Assembly: GCA_900550025.1 (NCBI GenBank)
Contig: URQP01000030.1
Span: 1-22,500 of the forward strand
Direction of reading: 5' to 3'
Source: an uncultured Porphyromonadaceae bacterium
Lineage (GTDB): Bacteria; Bacteroidota; Bacteroidia; Bacteroidales; Muribaculaceae
Length of the DNA stretch: 22,500 nt
This document shows, piece after piece, positions 9,761 to 16,094 of this stretch (positions are counted from its first letter, which is position 1; the number at the start of each line of letters is the position of its first letter). Position numbers and translations under genes: made by a program. The notes below the pieces were generated by a model, which saw nothing but the letters and a program-made list of their open reading frames with translations, was not told the origin of the DNA and ran no database searches.

Positions 9761-9768
9761 TATCTTTG
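9761..9768 (+). promoter_or_regulatory. Putative -7 element of the small RNA
   Basis: TATCTTTG followed by CA is the commonest form of the Bacteroidetes -7 box in this window (also at 10072, 12532, 14782 on the - strand, and 18412). There is no coding start behind it. A TTG at 19-base spacing is missing. Confidence 0.5.
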
Positions 9769-9774
9769 CAATGT

Positions 9775-9976
9775 CGAAAGCAAAGAGATGCTTTCCATAG
9801 CAAAGAAATAATGGTTAACACTACGATATATAATATGGAGTATTAGAAAATATTTATTGCTTCGTTGTGAAACGCGGAGGTAGATTCGAATAATGGTTTT
9901 ATGTTAGGTTTGTAAAAATGTTGCTTTTCTTAAAAGCAACAAAGAAACAAAGCCCGCTTCGATGGCGGGCTTTTTT
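9775..9976 (+). ncRNA. Candidate structured small RNA (about 200 nt)
   Basis: The stretch is bounded by a -7 box (9761-9768) and a strong terminator (stem 9952-9970, six T 9971-9976). It holds a 7-bp hairpin GAAAGCA/TGCTTTC (9776-9795), a perfect 9-bp hairpin GTTGCTTTT/AAAAGCAAC with a 3-base loop (9920-9940), and a possible longer-range stem between AGCAA..AAATA (9799-9810) and TATTT..TTGCT (9850-9860). The 10-mer AATAATGGTT occurs twice (9807-9816, 9889-9898). No ORF longer than 11 codons fits inside. Length and layout would suit a 6S-like or other Bacteroidales small RNA, but I cannot assign a family; the 5' and 3' ends do not pair visibly as in classic 6S. An attenuating leader of neuC is a weaker alternative because neuC has its own -7 box. 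Confidence 0.55.
9952..9976 (+). terminator. Rho-independent terminator of the small RNA
   Basis: GCCCGC (9952-9957) pairs with GCGGGC (9965-9970) around TTCGATG, followed by six T (9971-9976). Confidence 0.9.
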
Positions 9977-10071
9977 CTTTTTATCCGGTTTGTGGAGAGG
10001 CCTGAACGTGCAGTGCGGATGTGCCCGGCTTTGTAATGCCGTGAAAAGCGTGATAATAAAAAATCTTACAT

Positions 10072-10079
10072 TATCTTTG
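10072..10079 (+). promoter_or_regulatory. Putative -7 element for neuC-neuA
   Basis: TATCTTTG followed by C lies 25 bases before the neuC ATG. No TTG at the 19-base position. Confidence 0.5.
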
Positions 10080-10104
10080 CGGTTAGATAAGCTGGATTGA
10101 CGAT

Positions 10105-11268
10105 ATGAAGCGGAAAATATGCATAGCGACAGGCACGCGCGCCGATTGGGGGCTGCTCAGCGGGATAGCCCGGGCATTGAATGCCCGCAATGATGTTGAG
10201 TTGCAAATCATCGCCACAAATATGCACCTTTCTGACCGGTATGGAGCGACATGGCGCGAAATAGAGCGTGACGGTCTGCGAATCACCCGGCGAGTGCCGA
10301 TGCCGGTCGATGCCGGCACTCCTTCCGGAACGGTCAAGGCAATGAGCGAGTGTATGGGAGGAATGGCACAGGCTTTCGATGAGTTGCGGCCGGATTTGCT
10401 GATGATCCTCGGCGACCGTTACGAAATGCTTGCGACGGCGAGTGCGGCGCTCATATTCCGTATCCCTATAGCCCATATAGCCGGAGGGGCAGTCAGCCGC
10501 GGGGCTTACGACGAAAGCATACGCCACGCGATAACAAAAATGAGCCACATACACCTGACGGAGACGGAAGAATACCGCCGGAGGGTGATACAATTGGGCG
10601 AAAATCCGGAACACGTTATAAATACAGGGGCAATAGGTGTCTATAACATAATGCACACGGATTATATTCCGCGCGAGGAGCTTGAAAAAGAAATCGGCGC
10701 AGCTATTCCCGAAAAGTCGTTGCTTGCCACATTCCATCCGGCGACACTCGACAGTGTGCCGCCACGGCAGCAGTGCGAGAATCTGCTTGCGGCATTGGAC
10801 GGGCGTTCTGATTATAAGGTGATATTTACATATCCCAACAATGACACTGACGGACAGGTAATCATCGAGTTGATAGAGGATTATGCGCGTAAGCATCCCG
10901 ACCGTTGCGCGGTATATCCGTCGTTGGGAATGCGCCGCTATCTGTCTGCGCTGCGCTGCGTCGCGGCAGTGGTAGGCAACTCGTCGAGCGGGATAGTGGA
11001 GGTGCCGTCGATGGGAATTCCGACGCTCAACATCGGGATACGTCAAGAAGGGCGTACGGCGGCCGATTCGGTGGTGAATTGCGGCGTAAGCAAGGAAGAT
11101 ATAAGCCGCGGGCTGGATTATGCGCTGTCTGATGAAATGCGGGAAAAGGCCCGCCACACTGTGAATCCTTATTATCAGCCGGATACACTCGAGAAAATTG
11201 TAAAAGCCGTGACGGAAACCTCGCTTGACGGCATAATCATAAAACCATTCTACGATCTCAAGCAATGA
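10105..11268 (+). CDS. neuC: UDP-N-acetylglucosamine 2-epimerase (hydrolysing), NeuC family
   Basis: A 387-residue cytoplasmic GT-B-fold enzyme of the family that converts UDP-GlcNAc (or a related UDP-sugar) to free ManNAc-type sugar plus UDP, the first committed step to sialic or legionaminic acids. Visible landmarks: ATGTRADWGLL (8-18), GDRYEML (103-109), the AYDESIRHAITKMSHIHLT segment (134-152), FHPATLD (210-216), GNSSSGIVEVPSMGIPTLNI (291-310) and RQEGR (313-317). Length is normal. One oddity: the segment normally reading HIxGGE is HIAGGAVSRGAYDE (124-137), so the Glu thought to be catalytic is Ala129 (codon GCA), while the Asp residues of GDRYE and YDE remain. It may thus be impaired or altered. 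Its stop overlaps the neuA start (ATGA at 11265-11268), showing translational coupling. A GDP-sugar LegG-type activity is an alternative. Confidence 0.9.
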   Translation: MKRKICIATGTRADWGLLSGIARALNARNDVELQIIATNMHLSDRYGATWREIERDGLRITRRVPMPVDAGTPSGTVKAMSECMGGMAQAFDELRPDLLMILGDRYEMLATASAALIFRIPIAHIAGGAVSRGAYDESIRHAITKMSHIHLTETEEYRRRVIQLGENPEHVINTGAIGVYNIMHTDYIPREELEKEIGAAIPEKSLLATFHPATLDSVPPRQQCENLLAALDGRSDYKVIFTYPNNDTDGQVIIELIEDYARKHPDRCAVYPSLGMRRYLSALRCVAAVVGNSSSGIVEVPSMGIPTLNIGIRQEGRTAADSVVNCGVSKEDISRGLDYALSDEMREKARHTVNPYYQPDTLEKIVKAVTETSLDGIIIKPFYDLKQ

Positions 11269-11960
11269 AAACTTTATACGTAATACCCGCGCGTGGAGGG
11301 AGTAAAGGCATACCGCATAAAAACATACGCCCGCTCGGGGGCGTGCCGCTGATTGGCTATTCCGTCAAAGTCGCGCGTGAGCTTGCCGACGACAGCGACA
11401 TTTGTGTATCGACTGATGACCCGGAAATCGCGGCCACGGTTGAGAATATGGGGCTGAAGGTGCCGTTCCTGCGCCCGGCAGAGCTCGCCACCGACAAAAG
11501 CGGCACTTATGAGGTGCTGCTCCACGCATTGGATTTCTACGGGAGCCGGGGCATAGGTTACGATACCCTTGTGCTGCTGCAGCCCACATCTCCATTCCGC
11601 CGTGCCGACGATGTGCGCCGTGCCATGGCGCTCTACACTCCCGATGTCGATATGGTAGTGACAGTGAAAGAGGCTGCAAGCAACCCCTACTATAATTGTT
11701 ACGAAACCGATGCCGACGGCTTCCTGCATATCTCGAAAGGAGAGGGCAACTACACCCGCCGTCAGGACGCGCCGAAAGTGTGGGAATACAACGGCGCGGT
11801 GTATGTAATCAACACCCGCTCATTGCGGCAGATGCCGCTCGGACAATTCCGCAGGAGAGTGATGTGCGAGATGGATGCCCGGCGTTCCGTGGATCTCGAT
11901 ACCGAAATCGACTGGCTCGTAGCCGAAAAGCTCATAGAGGCTGGAATCCTCAAAGAATAA
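11265..11960 (+). CDS. neuA: Acylneuraminate (nonulosonate) cytidylyltransferase
   Basis: A 231-residue enzyme that activates a nonulosonic acid (sialic or legionaminic type) with CTP to the CMP-sugar used by glycosyltransferases. It shows the nucleotide-binding motif IPARGGSKGIPHKNIRPL (7-24), LQPTSPFR (105-112), the RRQDAPKVWEYNGAVYVIN region (165-183) and the metal-binding DLDTEIDW (210-217). Size fits single-domain bacterial NeuA/LegF. It overlaps neuC by four bases. The middle gene of the usual set, neuB (nonulosonic acid synthase), is not in the window, so the condensing step must be encoded elsewhere if the pathway works. The end is 49 bases from the convergent Lrp gene, with no terminator hairpin visible between. 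Substrate (Neu5Ac or Leg) cannot be decided. Confidence 0.92.
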   Translation: MKTLYVIPARGGSKGIPHKNIRPLGGVPLIGYSVKVARELADDSDICVSTDDPEIAATVENMGLKVPFLRPAELATDKSGTYEVLLHALDFYGSRGIGYDTLVLLQPTSPFRRADDVRRAMALYTPDVDMVVTVKEAASNPYYNCYETDADGFLHISKGEGNYTRRQDAPKVWEYNGAVYVINTRSLRQMPLGQFRRRVMCEMDARRSVDLDTEIDWLVAEKLIEAGILKE

Positions 11961-12009
11961 TAATGTCGCTATTGATAGGAAAGTGTTTTCATCTCGTGCC
12001 GGCTTGATA

Positions 12010-12471
12010 CTATGGGCGCTCTATCGGTATGGAGCGGTTCATGCTCTGCTCGAGCGAGATGAGTGTCTCTGTGTCGACCACGCCGTGTATCATTTGGATT
12101 TTGTCGTTCAGCAGTTCCATCAGGTGCTGGTTGTCGCGGGCGTAGAGCTTGATTAGCATCGAGTAGGGGCCTGTGGTGAAATGGCATTCTACCACTTCCG
12201 GTATCTTTTCAAGTTCCTGCACTACGTCACGGTACATCGACCCTTTTTCAAGTTTCACGCCGATATACGTACAGGTGGCGTAGCCCAATGCCTTGGGGTT
12301 GACGTGGTAGCCTGAGCCGGTTATCACTCCCATGTCCGTGAGTTTCTGCACGCGCTGATGGATTGCCGCGCGCGACACGCCGCAAGTCTCTGCTATCTCT
12401 TTGGAAGGAATGCGGGCGTTGTTCACTATTATGCCTAATATTTTCTTGTCAAGATTGTCTATTTTTTCCAT
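12010..12471 (-). CDS. Lrp/AsnC-family transcriptional regulator
   Basis: A 153-residue regulator of the feast/famine family. The N-terminal winged helix-turn-helix is clear (LDKKILGIIVNNARIPSKEI, then CGVSRAAIHQRVQKLTDMGVITG, residues 7-52), followed by a RAM ligand-binding and oligomerisation domain (about 65-145, with VVECHFTTGPYSMLIKLYARD). Such proteins bind DNA as dimers to hexadecamers and usually respond to amino acids. The start at 12471 gives the family-standard N-terminus MEKIDNLDKKIL. It is divergent from the HAD phosphatase gene; a palindrome TTGTTCGGAACAA (12484-12496) lies 12 bases before its start and is a plausible autoregulatory operator. The ligand cannot be inferred. Confidence 0.95.
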   Translation of the reverse strand: MEKIDNLDKKILGIIVNNARIPSKEIAETCGVSRAAIHQRVQKLTDMGVITGSGYHVNPKALGYATCTYIGVKLEKGSMYRDVVQELEKIPEVVECHFTTGPYSMLIKLYARDNQHLMELLNDKIQMIHGVVDTETLISLEQSMNRSIPIERP

Positions 12472-12483
12472 ATAGTGTCTCCG

Positions 12484-12496
12484 TTGTTCGGAACAA
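12484..12496. promoter_or_regulatory. Putative Lrp operator palindrome
   Basis: TTGTTC-G-GAACAA is a perfect palindrome with 6-base arms, in the predicted leader of the lrp-type gene and 13 bases upstream of the -33 box of the divergent HAD gene. The position would allow control of both. Binding is inferred. Confidence 0.4.
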
Positions 12497-12509
12497 AGTT
12501 CTCATGCTA

Positions 12510-12541
12510 TTGTCCGTATGTGCAAAGATACTATCTTTGCA
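12510..12541. promoter_or_regulatory. Divergent mirror-image promoters (Lrp gene / HAD gene)
   Basis: TGCAAAGATA (12521-12530), one C, then TATCTTTGCA (12532-12541) make a perfect 10-bp inverted repeat. Each arm is a full -7 box: TATCTTTG on + (12532-12539) and the same on - (12523-12530). The + promoter also has TTG at 12510-12512, exactly 19 bases upstream. The - promoter has no TTG at that spacing. Confidence 0.65.
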
Positions 12542-12560
12542 TTATATAAATATTAAAGTA

Positions 12561-13406
12561 ATGGAAAAAACGCTATATGTGTCGGATCTTGACGGAACAT
12601 TGCTCAATAGCAATTCGGAAGTCACGGAACCGTCGCGCATATTGTTGAACAGGTTGATATGTGAGGATGGCATCTTGTTTACGGTAGCCACGGCGCGCAC
12701 TCCGGCTACGGTGGTGAGGCTCATGTCGGGAATAGAAACCTCATTGCCTTACATCGTGATGACTGGCGCGGCTATGTGGAAAGGTGGATTGGTAAACCGT
12801 TGCTATATGAAGCCCGGGCGTGTGGAGTATTTGCTTGACGTGTGCCGTCGTTATGGCATAACGCCATTCCTATATATATATGACGACCGTGAGAGTATGC
12901 TTGAAGTGTGGCATGCGGTTGCGATGAACAGCTACGAGCGCGACTTTATGCGGCAACGTACAGGTACTCCATACAAGCGTTTTGTGATTTCCGACTCTTT
13001 ACCGGAAGATGTGGTTGACCGTACCATGCTGCTTTTTGCGGCCGCTCCTTATGGGAAAGTTTCTGCGGCCTATTCCGAGGCGCAAAAGCGGTTGCCGTGC
13101 TCGATGACTTGCTATCACGACATTTTCGATCCGTCGACAGGCTTTTTTGAGGTGATGGCCGAAGGCGTTTCGAAGGCTGTTGCCGTCAAAAAACTTGCCG
13201 ATGATGTAGGGGCGACGCGCATTGTGGTGTTCGGCGACAGTCCTAACGATTTGTCGATGCGCTCGGTGGCCGATTTGTTCGTAGCTCCGGAAAATGCTTC
13301 TAAAGAAGTGCTCGCTGTGGCCGACTGCGTTGCCGACAACAATAACAACGATTGCGTGGCGCGCTGGATTGAGGCCGACGTGGCGCACAGGCATGCCCGC
13401 CAATGA
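12561..13406 (+). CDS. Cof-type HAD-IIB family hydrolase
   Basis: A 281-residue haloacid-dehalogenase-superfamily phosphatase, Cof/YbiV type, usually acting on sugar phosphates or other small phosphometabolites such as flavin nucleotides. Motif I is SDLDGTLL with nucleophile Asp9 and acid/base Asp11; motif II is around TVATAR (41-46); Lys205 lies in SKAVAVKKL; motif IV is VFGDSPNDLSM (223-233), holding the Mg2+-binding acidic residues. The stretch between, about 80-190, is the C2 cap. The start at 12561 puts motif I at the N-terminus as normal; the frame's earlier ATG at 12363 lies inside the divergent regulator gene. The promoter is strong by consensus. It converges on the MATE gene with only 4 bases between stops. 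Substrate unknown. Confidence 0.93.
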   Translation: MEKTLYVSDLDGTLLNSNSEVTEPSRILLNRLICEDGILFTVATARTPATVVRLMSGIETSLPYIVMTGAAMWKGGLVNRCYMKPGRVEYLLDVCRRYGITPFLYIYDDRESMLEVWHAVAMNSYERDFMRQRTGTPYKRFVISDSLPEDVVDRTMLLFAAAPYGKVSAAYSEAQKRLPCSMTCYHDIFDPSTGFFEVMAEGVSKAVAVKKLADDVGATRIVVFGDSPNDLSMRSVADLFVAPENASKEVLAVADCVADNNNNDCVARWIEADVAHRHARQ

Positions 13407-13410
13407 AGCG

Positions 13411-14751
13411 TCAGATGCTTCGTCCTACCCATTTGCCGCTTTTCATATAGCGGTAGCCCAGCGTGAACATAATCAGTGCATATATGGCTTCGGCCGACCA
13501 TGCTATGGCTACGTCAACACGCATAATCAATATGGTTACTGTGATGTAGGCTACATATATGACCAATGCCATCATTTCCAGACCGAATGCGGTTTTTGTG
13601 TTGCCCGTGCCTGAAACGCTTTGAAAATAGACGTTGGAAGGCACAATCAGCAGATACGTCGAGCACATTACCCACACCGACGCTACCGAAGCGTCGATAA
13701 GTCCGGGCATGTCGGTGTAGATGGCAAGGAACAGCTTAGGCAGCACCGACATCAGCAAGGCTATCGGCAGTACTATCGCATACGTTATCTTGACGTGGCG
13801 GCGTATGACTGCCATTACCTGTTTTTCTTCTCCCGCGCCTATCATGTTGCTGACTACAGAACTGCATGTGGAGGCGAAGGCAAGCACCACCATAAATAGG
13901 AATCCCGACAGGCTGCGCACGATGTTGGTAATCGCCAGTTCTCGCTCGCCGAGATGCTCGATGTAGACGAAGAATATGAACCATGTGGACATGGAAATAA
14001 GATTCTGCACCATTATCCACGACGATATGCCGAGTATTTTGCGCAATTCGTGGAAATCGGGCTTTTCCATCTTTTCAAGCCCGTATTTGCGGTAGTCGAT
14101 GCGGCTGCGGGTGTAGACTATGAAAAATACCAGCGATACCAATTCGGCGAGCGACGAGCCCATGGCAGCTCCTGCTATTCCGAATGCGGGGCATCCGAAT
14201 TTTCCGAAAATCAGGATATAGTTGAACACCACGTTCGACAGCACCATCACCACGGAGTTGAGTGTCAGCGTCTTTGTCTGTGTGGTGCCTACAAAGAACG
14301 CGCGGAACATGGCCGCCATGAACGAGAAGAAGAAACCGTAGACGCGCCATTCCATATATTCCTCGGCTTTCAGAAGCACGTTGGGCGAGGAAATCATGGC
14401 CGACAGTATCTCGTTGGAAAACACTTGCGACAGCGTGAACAGCACGGCGGCAAGCCCTAAGAGGAAGAACGCGCCCTGATAGAATACCTTACCGATGGCG
14501 CGGTAGTTGCCCTCGCCGTTGCGCCGGCCTATGAGAATCTGCGCTCCTACGCTGAATCCGAGTCCCACCATGAAAATAACCATATAGTAAACTCCAGCTA
14601 TGGCCGTCGCCCCAAGTTCCACTTCGCCGACACGTCCCATAAAAGCCGTGTCGGTCAGTCCTATCATCTGCTCCATCAGGAGGCTGATAAGAATAGGATA
14701 GGCTATGGTTATGATTTTCTTGCTGTTGTAGATTGTGCTTTTTTGCGACAT
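13411..14751 (-). CDS. MATE-family multidrug/cation efflux transporter
   Basis: A 446-residue inner-membrane protein with about 12 hydrophobic helices in two homologous halves, as in MatE proteins that exchange H+ or Na+ for drugs, cations or metabolites. Visible signatures: IAYPILISLLMEQMIGLTDT near the N-terminus, GRVGEVELGATAIAG, GFSVGAQILIGRRNGEG in the first half, and FASTCSSVVSNMIGAG in the second half. This is the DinF/NorM-like group common in Bacteroidales. The start at 14751 (MSQKSTIYNSKK) lies 30 bases after a perfect promoter; the upstream ATG at 14832 sits before that promoter and inside a terminator, so it is rejected. It is monocistronic and ends 4 bases from the convergent HAD gene. 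Substrate unknown. Confidence 0.93.
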   Translation of the reverse strand: MSQKSTIYNSKKIITIAYPILISLLMEQMIGLTDTAFMGRVGEVELGATAIAGVYYMVIFMVGLGFSVGAQILIGRRNGEGNYRAIGKVFYQGAFFLLGLAAVLFTLSQVFSNEILSAMISSPNVLLKAEEYMEWRVYGFFFSFMAAMFRAFFVGTTQTKTLTLNSVVMVLSNVVFNYILIFGKFGCPAFGIAGAAMGSSLAELVSLVFFIVYTRSRIDYRKYGLEKMEKPDFHELRKILGISSWIMVQNLISMSTWFIFFVYIEHLGERELAITNIVRSLSGFLFMVVLAFASTCSSVVSNMIGAGEEKQVMAVIRRHVKITYAIVLPIALLMSVLPKLFLAIYTDMPGLIDASVASVWVMCSTYLLIVPSNVYFQSVSGTGNTKTAFGLEMMALVIYVAYITVTILIMRVDVAIAWSAEAIYALIMFTLGYRYMKSGKWVGRSI

Positions 14752-14781
14752 ATATTCAATTGTGTTTTGGGAAAAGGAGTG

Positions 14782-14811
14782 CAAAGATAATGCAAAGCGG
14801 TGGTAAAACAA
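14782..14811 (-). promoter_or_regulatory. Promoter of the MATE gene
   Basis: On the - strand, TTG (14809-14811), 19 bases, TATCTTTG (14782-14789). The -33 box lies at the end of the T-run of the terminator of the upstream dehydrogenase gene, so the two signals share bases. Confidence 0.7.
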
Positions 14812-14842
14812 AAAAAGAGTATGGTTTCCCACACTCTTTTTT
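14807..14842 (-). terminator. Rho-independent terminator of the rsmA-mgtE-dehydrogenase operon
   Basis: On the - strand, AAAAAAGAGT (from 14842) pairs with ACTCTTTTTT (ending 14811), with an inner TGG/CCA pairing, and the T-run continues. It begins 15 bases after the dehydrogenase stop. Confidence 0.8.
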
Positions 14843-14857
14843 ATCTGCGCGGCTGCC

Positions 14858-16054
14858 TTACAGTTCGAGGTCGCCGTTGATTATTTCGTGCCACGGCAGT
14901 CCTTTCAGGTTCAACTGCTCCATAAACGGATCCGGGTCGAACTCCTCGACGTTCCAAACTCCCGGACGCTTCCATTTTCCTTGCAGGAACATCATAGCCC
15001 CGATCATTGCCGGTACGCCGGTGGTATAGCTCACGGCTTGCATCCCGGTTTCCAAGTAGGCTGCGTGGTGCGAGCAGTTGTTGTAGACGTAGTAGGTCAT
15101 CGGCTTGCCTTCCTTGTCCTTTCCGCTGATGCGGCAGGCGATGGATGTTTCGCCTTCGTAGTTTTCACCCAGATCCTGCGGGTTGGGCAATACGGCTTTC
15201 AGGAACTGCAGCGGAACGATTTCCATGCCGTTGTAGTTGATTGGCTCGATGCTTGCCATGCCTATGTTCTGGATTACGCGCAGGTGGGTGAGGTATTCCT
15301 GCCCGAAAGTCATCCAGAAACGCGCGCGTTTTATCGAAGGATAATGCTTGACGAGGCTTTCCAGTTCCTCGTGGTACATCAGGTATGATTCGCGCGGGCC
15401 GATGTTAGGGTAGGTGAGAGGGCGGTGTACCGACAGCGGGTCGGTCTCTTTCCATTCGCCGTTTTCGTAGTATTTTCCGCGTTGGGTAATCTCGCGTATG
15501 TTGATTTCCGGGTTGAAGTTGGTGGCGAAAGCCTTGCCGTGGTTTCCGGCGTTGCAGTCCACGATGTCGAGATGCTCCATTTCCGAGAAATAGTGCTTGG
15601 CCGCGTATGCCGTATATACGCCCGACACTCCCGGGTCGAAACCGCATCCGAGTATGGCTGTCAGTCCGGCTTTCTCGAATTTGTCCTTATAGGCCCATTG
15701 CCAGCTGTATTGGTATTTAGCCTCGTCGCGCGGCTCATAGTTGGCTGTGTCGAGATAGCTTACTCCGCATTCCAGACAAGCGTCCATTATTGTGAGGTCC
15801 TGATAGGGAAGGGCCACGTTAATCACGATGTCGGGACGGTGACGGCGGAACAGCTCTACAAGTTGCGGTACGCTGTCGGCATCCACGCTGTCGGTTGTGA
15901 TATTGTCCTTGCCGATAGCTTTGGCGATTGCATCGCATTTGCTTTTGGTGCGCGACGCGATTACAATCTCGTTGAAAACATCAGGGTTTTGCGCACATTT
16001 ATGTGCCACTACGGTACCTACTCCGCCAGCCCCGATAATTAAAACTTTTGCCAT
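14858..16054 (-). CDS. Saccharopine dehydrogenase-family protein, probable carboxynorspermidine/carboxyspermidine dehydrogenase
   Basis: A 398-residue NAD(P)H-dependent oxidoreductase. It has an N-terminal Rossmann fold with VLIIGAGGVGTVVAHKC (4-20), IVINVALPYQD (about 85-95), GCGFDPGVSGVYTAYAAKHYF in the middle and TTGVPAMIGAMMFLQGKWKRPGVWN near the C-terminus, the pattern of the carboxynorspermidine synthase (CASDH/LYS1-like) group. In gut Bacteroidetes this enzyme reductively condenses aspartate semialdehyde with putrescine or diaminopropane, and a separate decarboxylase (NspC) finishes spermidine or norspermidine; that partner is not in the window. It is the last gene of an rsmA-mgtE operon (40-base gap) and is followed by a terminator. 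A true saccharopine dehydrogenase for lysine is less likely in this phylum. Confidence 0.88.
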   Translation of the reverse strand: MAKVLIIGAGGVGTVVAHKCAQNPDVFNEIVIASRTKSKCDAIAKAIGKDNITTDSVDADSVPQLVELFRRHRPDIVINVALPYQDLTIMDACLECGVSYLDTANYEPRDEAKYQYSWQWAYKDKFEKAGLTAILGCGFDPGVSGVYTAYAAKHYFSEMEHLDIVDCNAGNHGKAFATNFNPEINIREITQRGKYYENGEWKETDPLSVHRPLTYPNIGPRESYLMYHEELESLVKHYPSIKRARFWMTFGQEYLTHLRVIQNIGMASIEPINYNGMEIVPLQFLKAVLPNPQDLGENYEGETSIACRISGKDKEGKPMTYYVYNNCSHHAAYLETGMQAVSYTTGVPAMIGAMMFLQGKWKRPGVWNVEEFDPDPFMEQLNLKGLPWHEIINGDLEL

Positions 16055-16094
16055 TTCTCTACTTTTTATTTATTGTTAATATGAATTTTGCCGG

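Larger units (their letters stand above)
9630..10104. other. 475-base intergenic region
   Basis: Between the regulator and neuC. It contains an AT-rich stretch with nothing recognisable (9630-9760), a -7 box and small RNA candidate ending in a terminator (9761-9976), about 90 bases without features, and the neuC -7 box (10072-10079). A frame of 60 codons (9918-10100) crosses the terminator and is not credible as a gene. Confidence 0.8.

Noticed and set aside
9811..9846. 11-codon ORF (ATG GTT AAC ... TAG) inside the small RNA
   Set aside because: Too short to support; it sits where the RNA may pair with 9850-9860. A second ATGGTT at 9893 encodes only four residues. A leader peptide cannot be excluded but nothing favours it.
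9918..10100. 60-codon frame beginning in the small RNA
   Set aside because: It reads through the hairpin and T-run of a strong terminator and overlaps the neuC -7 box; no start context.
9775..10104. Riboswitch controlling neuC
   Set aside because: The terminator could be an attenuator, but neuC has a separate -7 box 25 bases before its start and no known aptamer is recognised; a stand-alone RNA is simpler.
10066..11265. 399-codon open frame on the - strand
   Set aside because: It lies opposite neuC over nearly its whole length; the protein has no recognisable motifs and is Ile/Arg/His-rich as antisense frames are, while neuC is clearly the conserved gene.
11961..12009. Short frame after neuA (ATG at 11963, about 14 codons) as a remnant of neuB
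   Set aside because: Too short and without similarity to NeuB; just the convergent spacer.
12363..12560. N-terminal extension of the HAD phosphatase
   Set aside because: It overlaps the divergent regulator gene and both promoters; motif I belongs close to the N-terminus.
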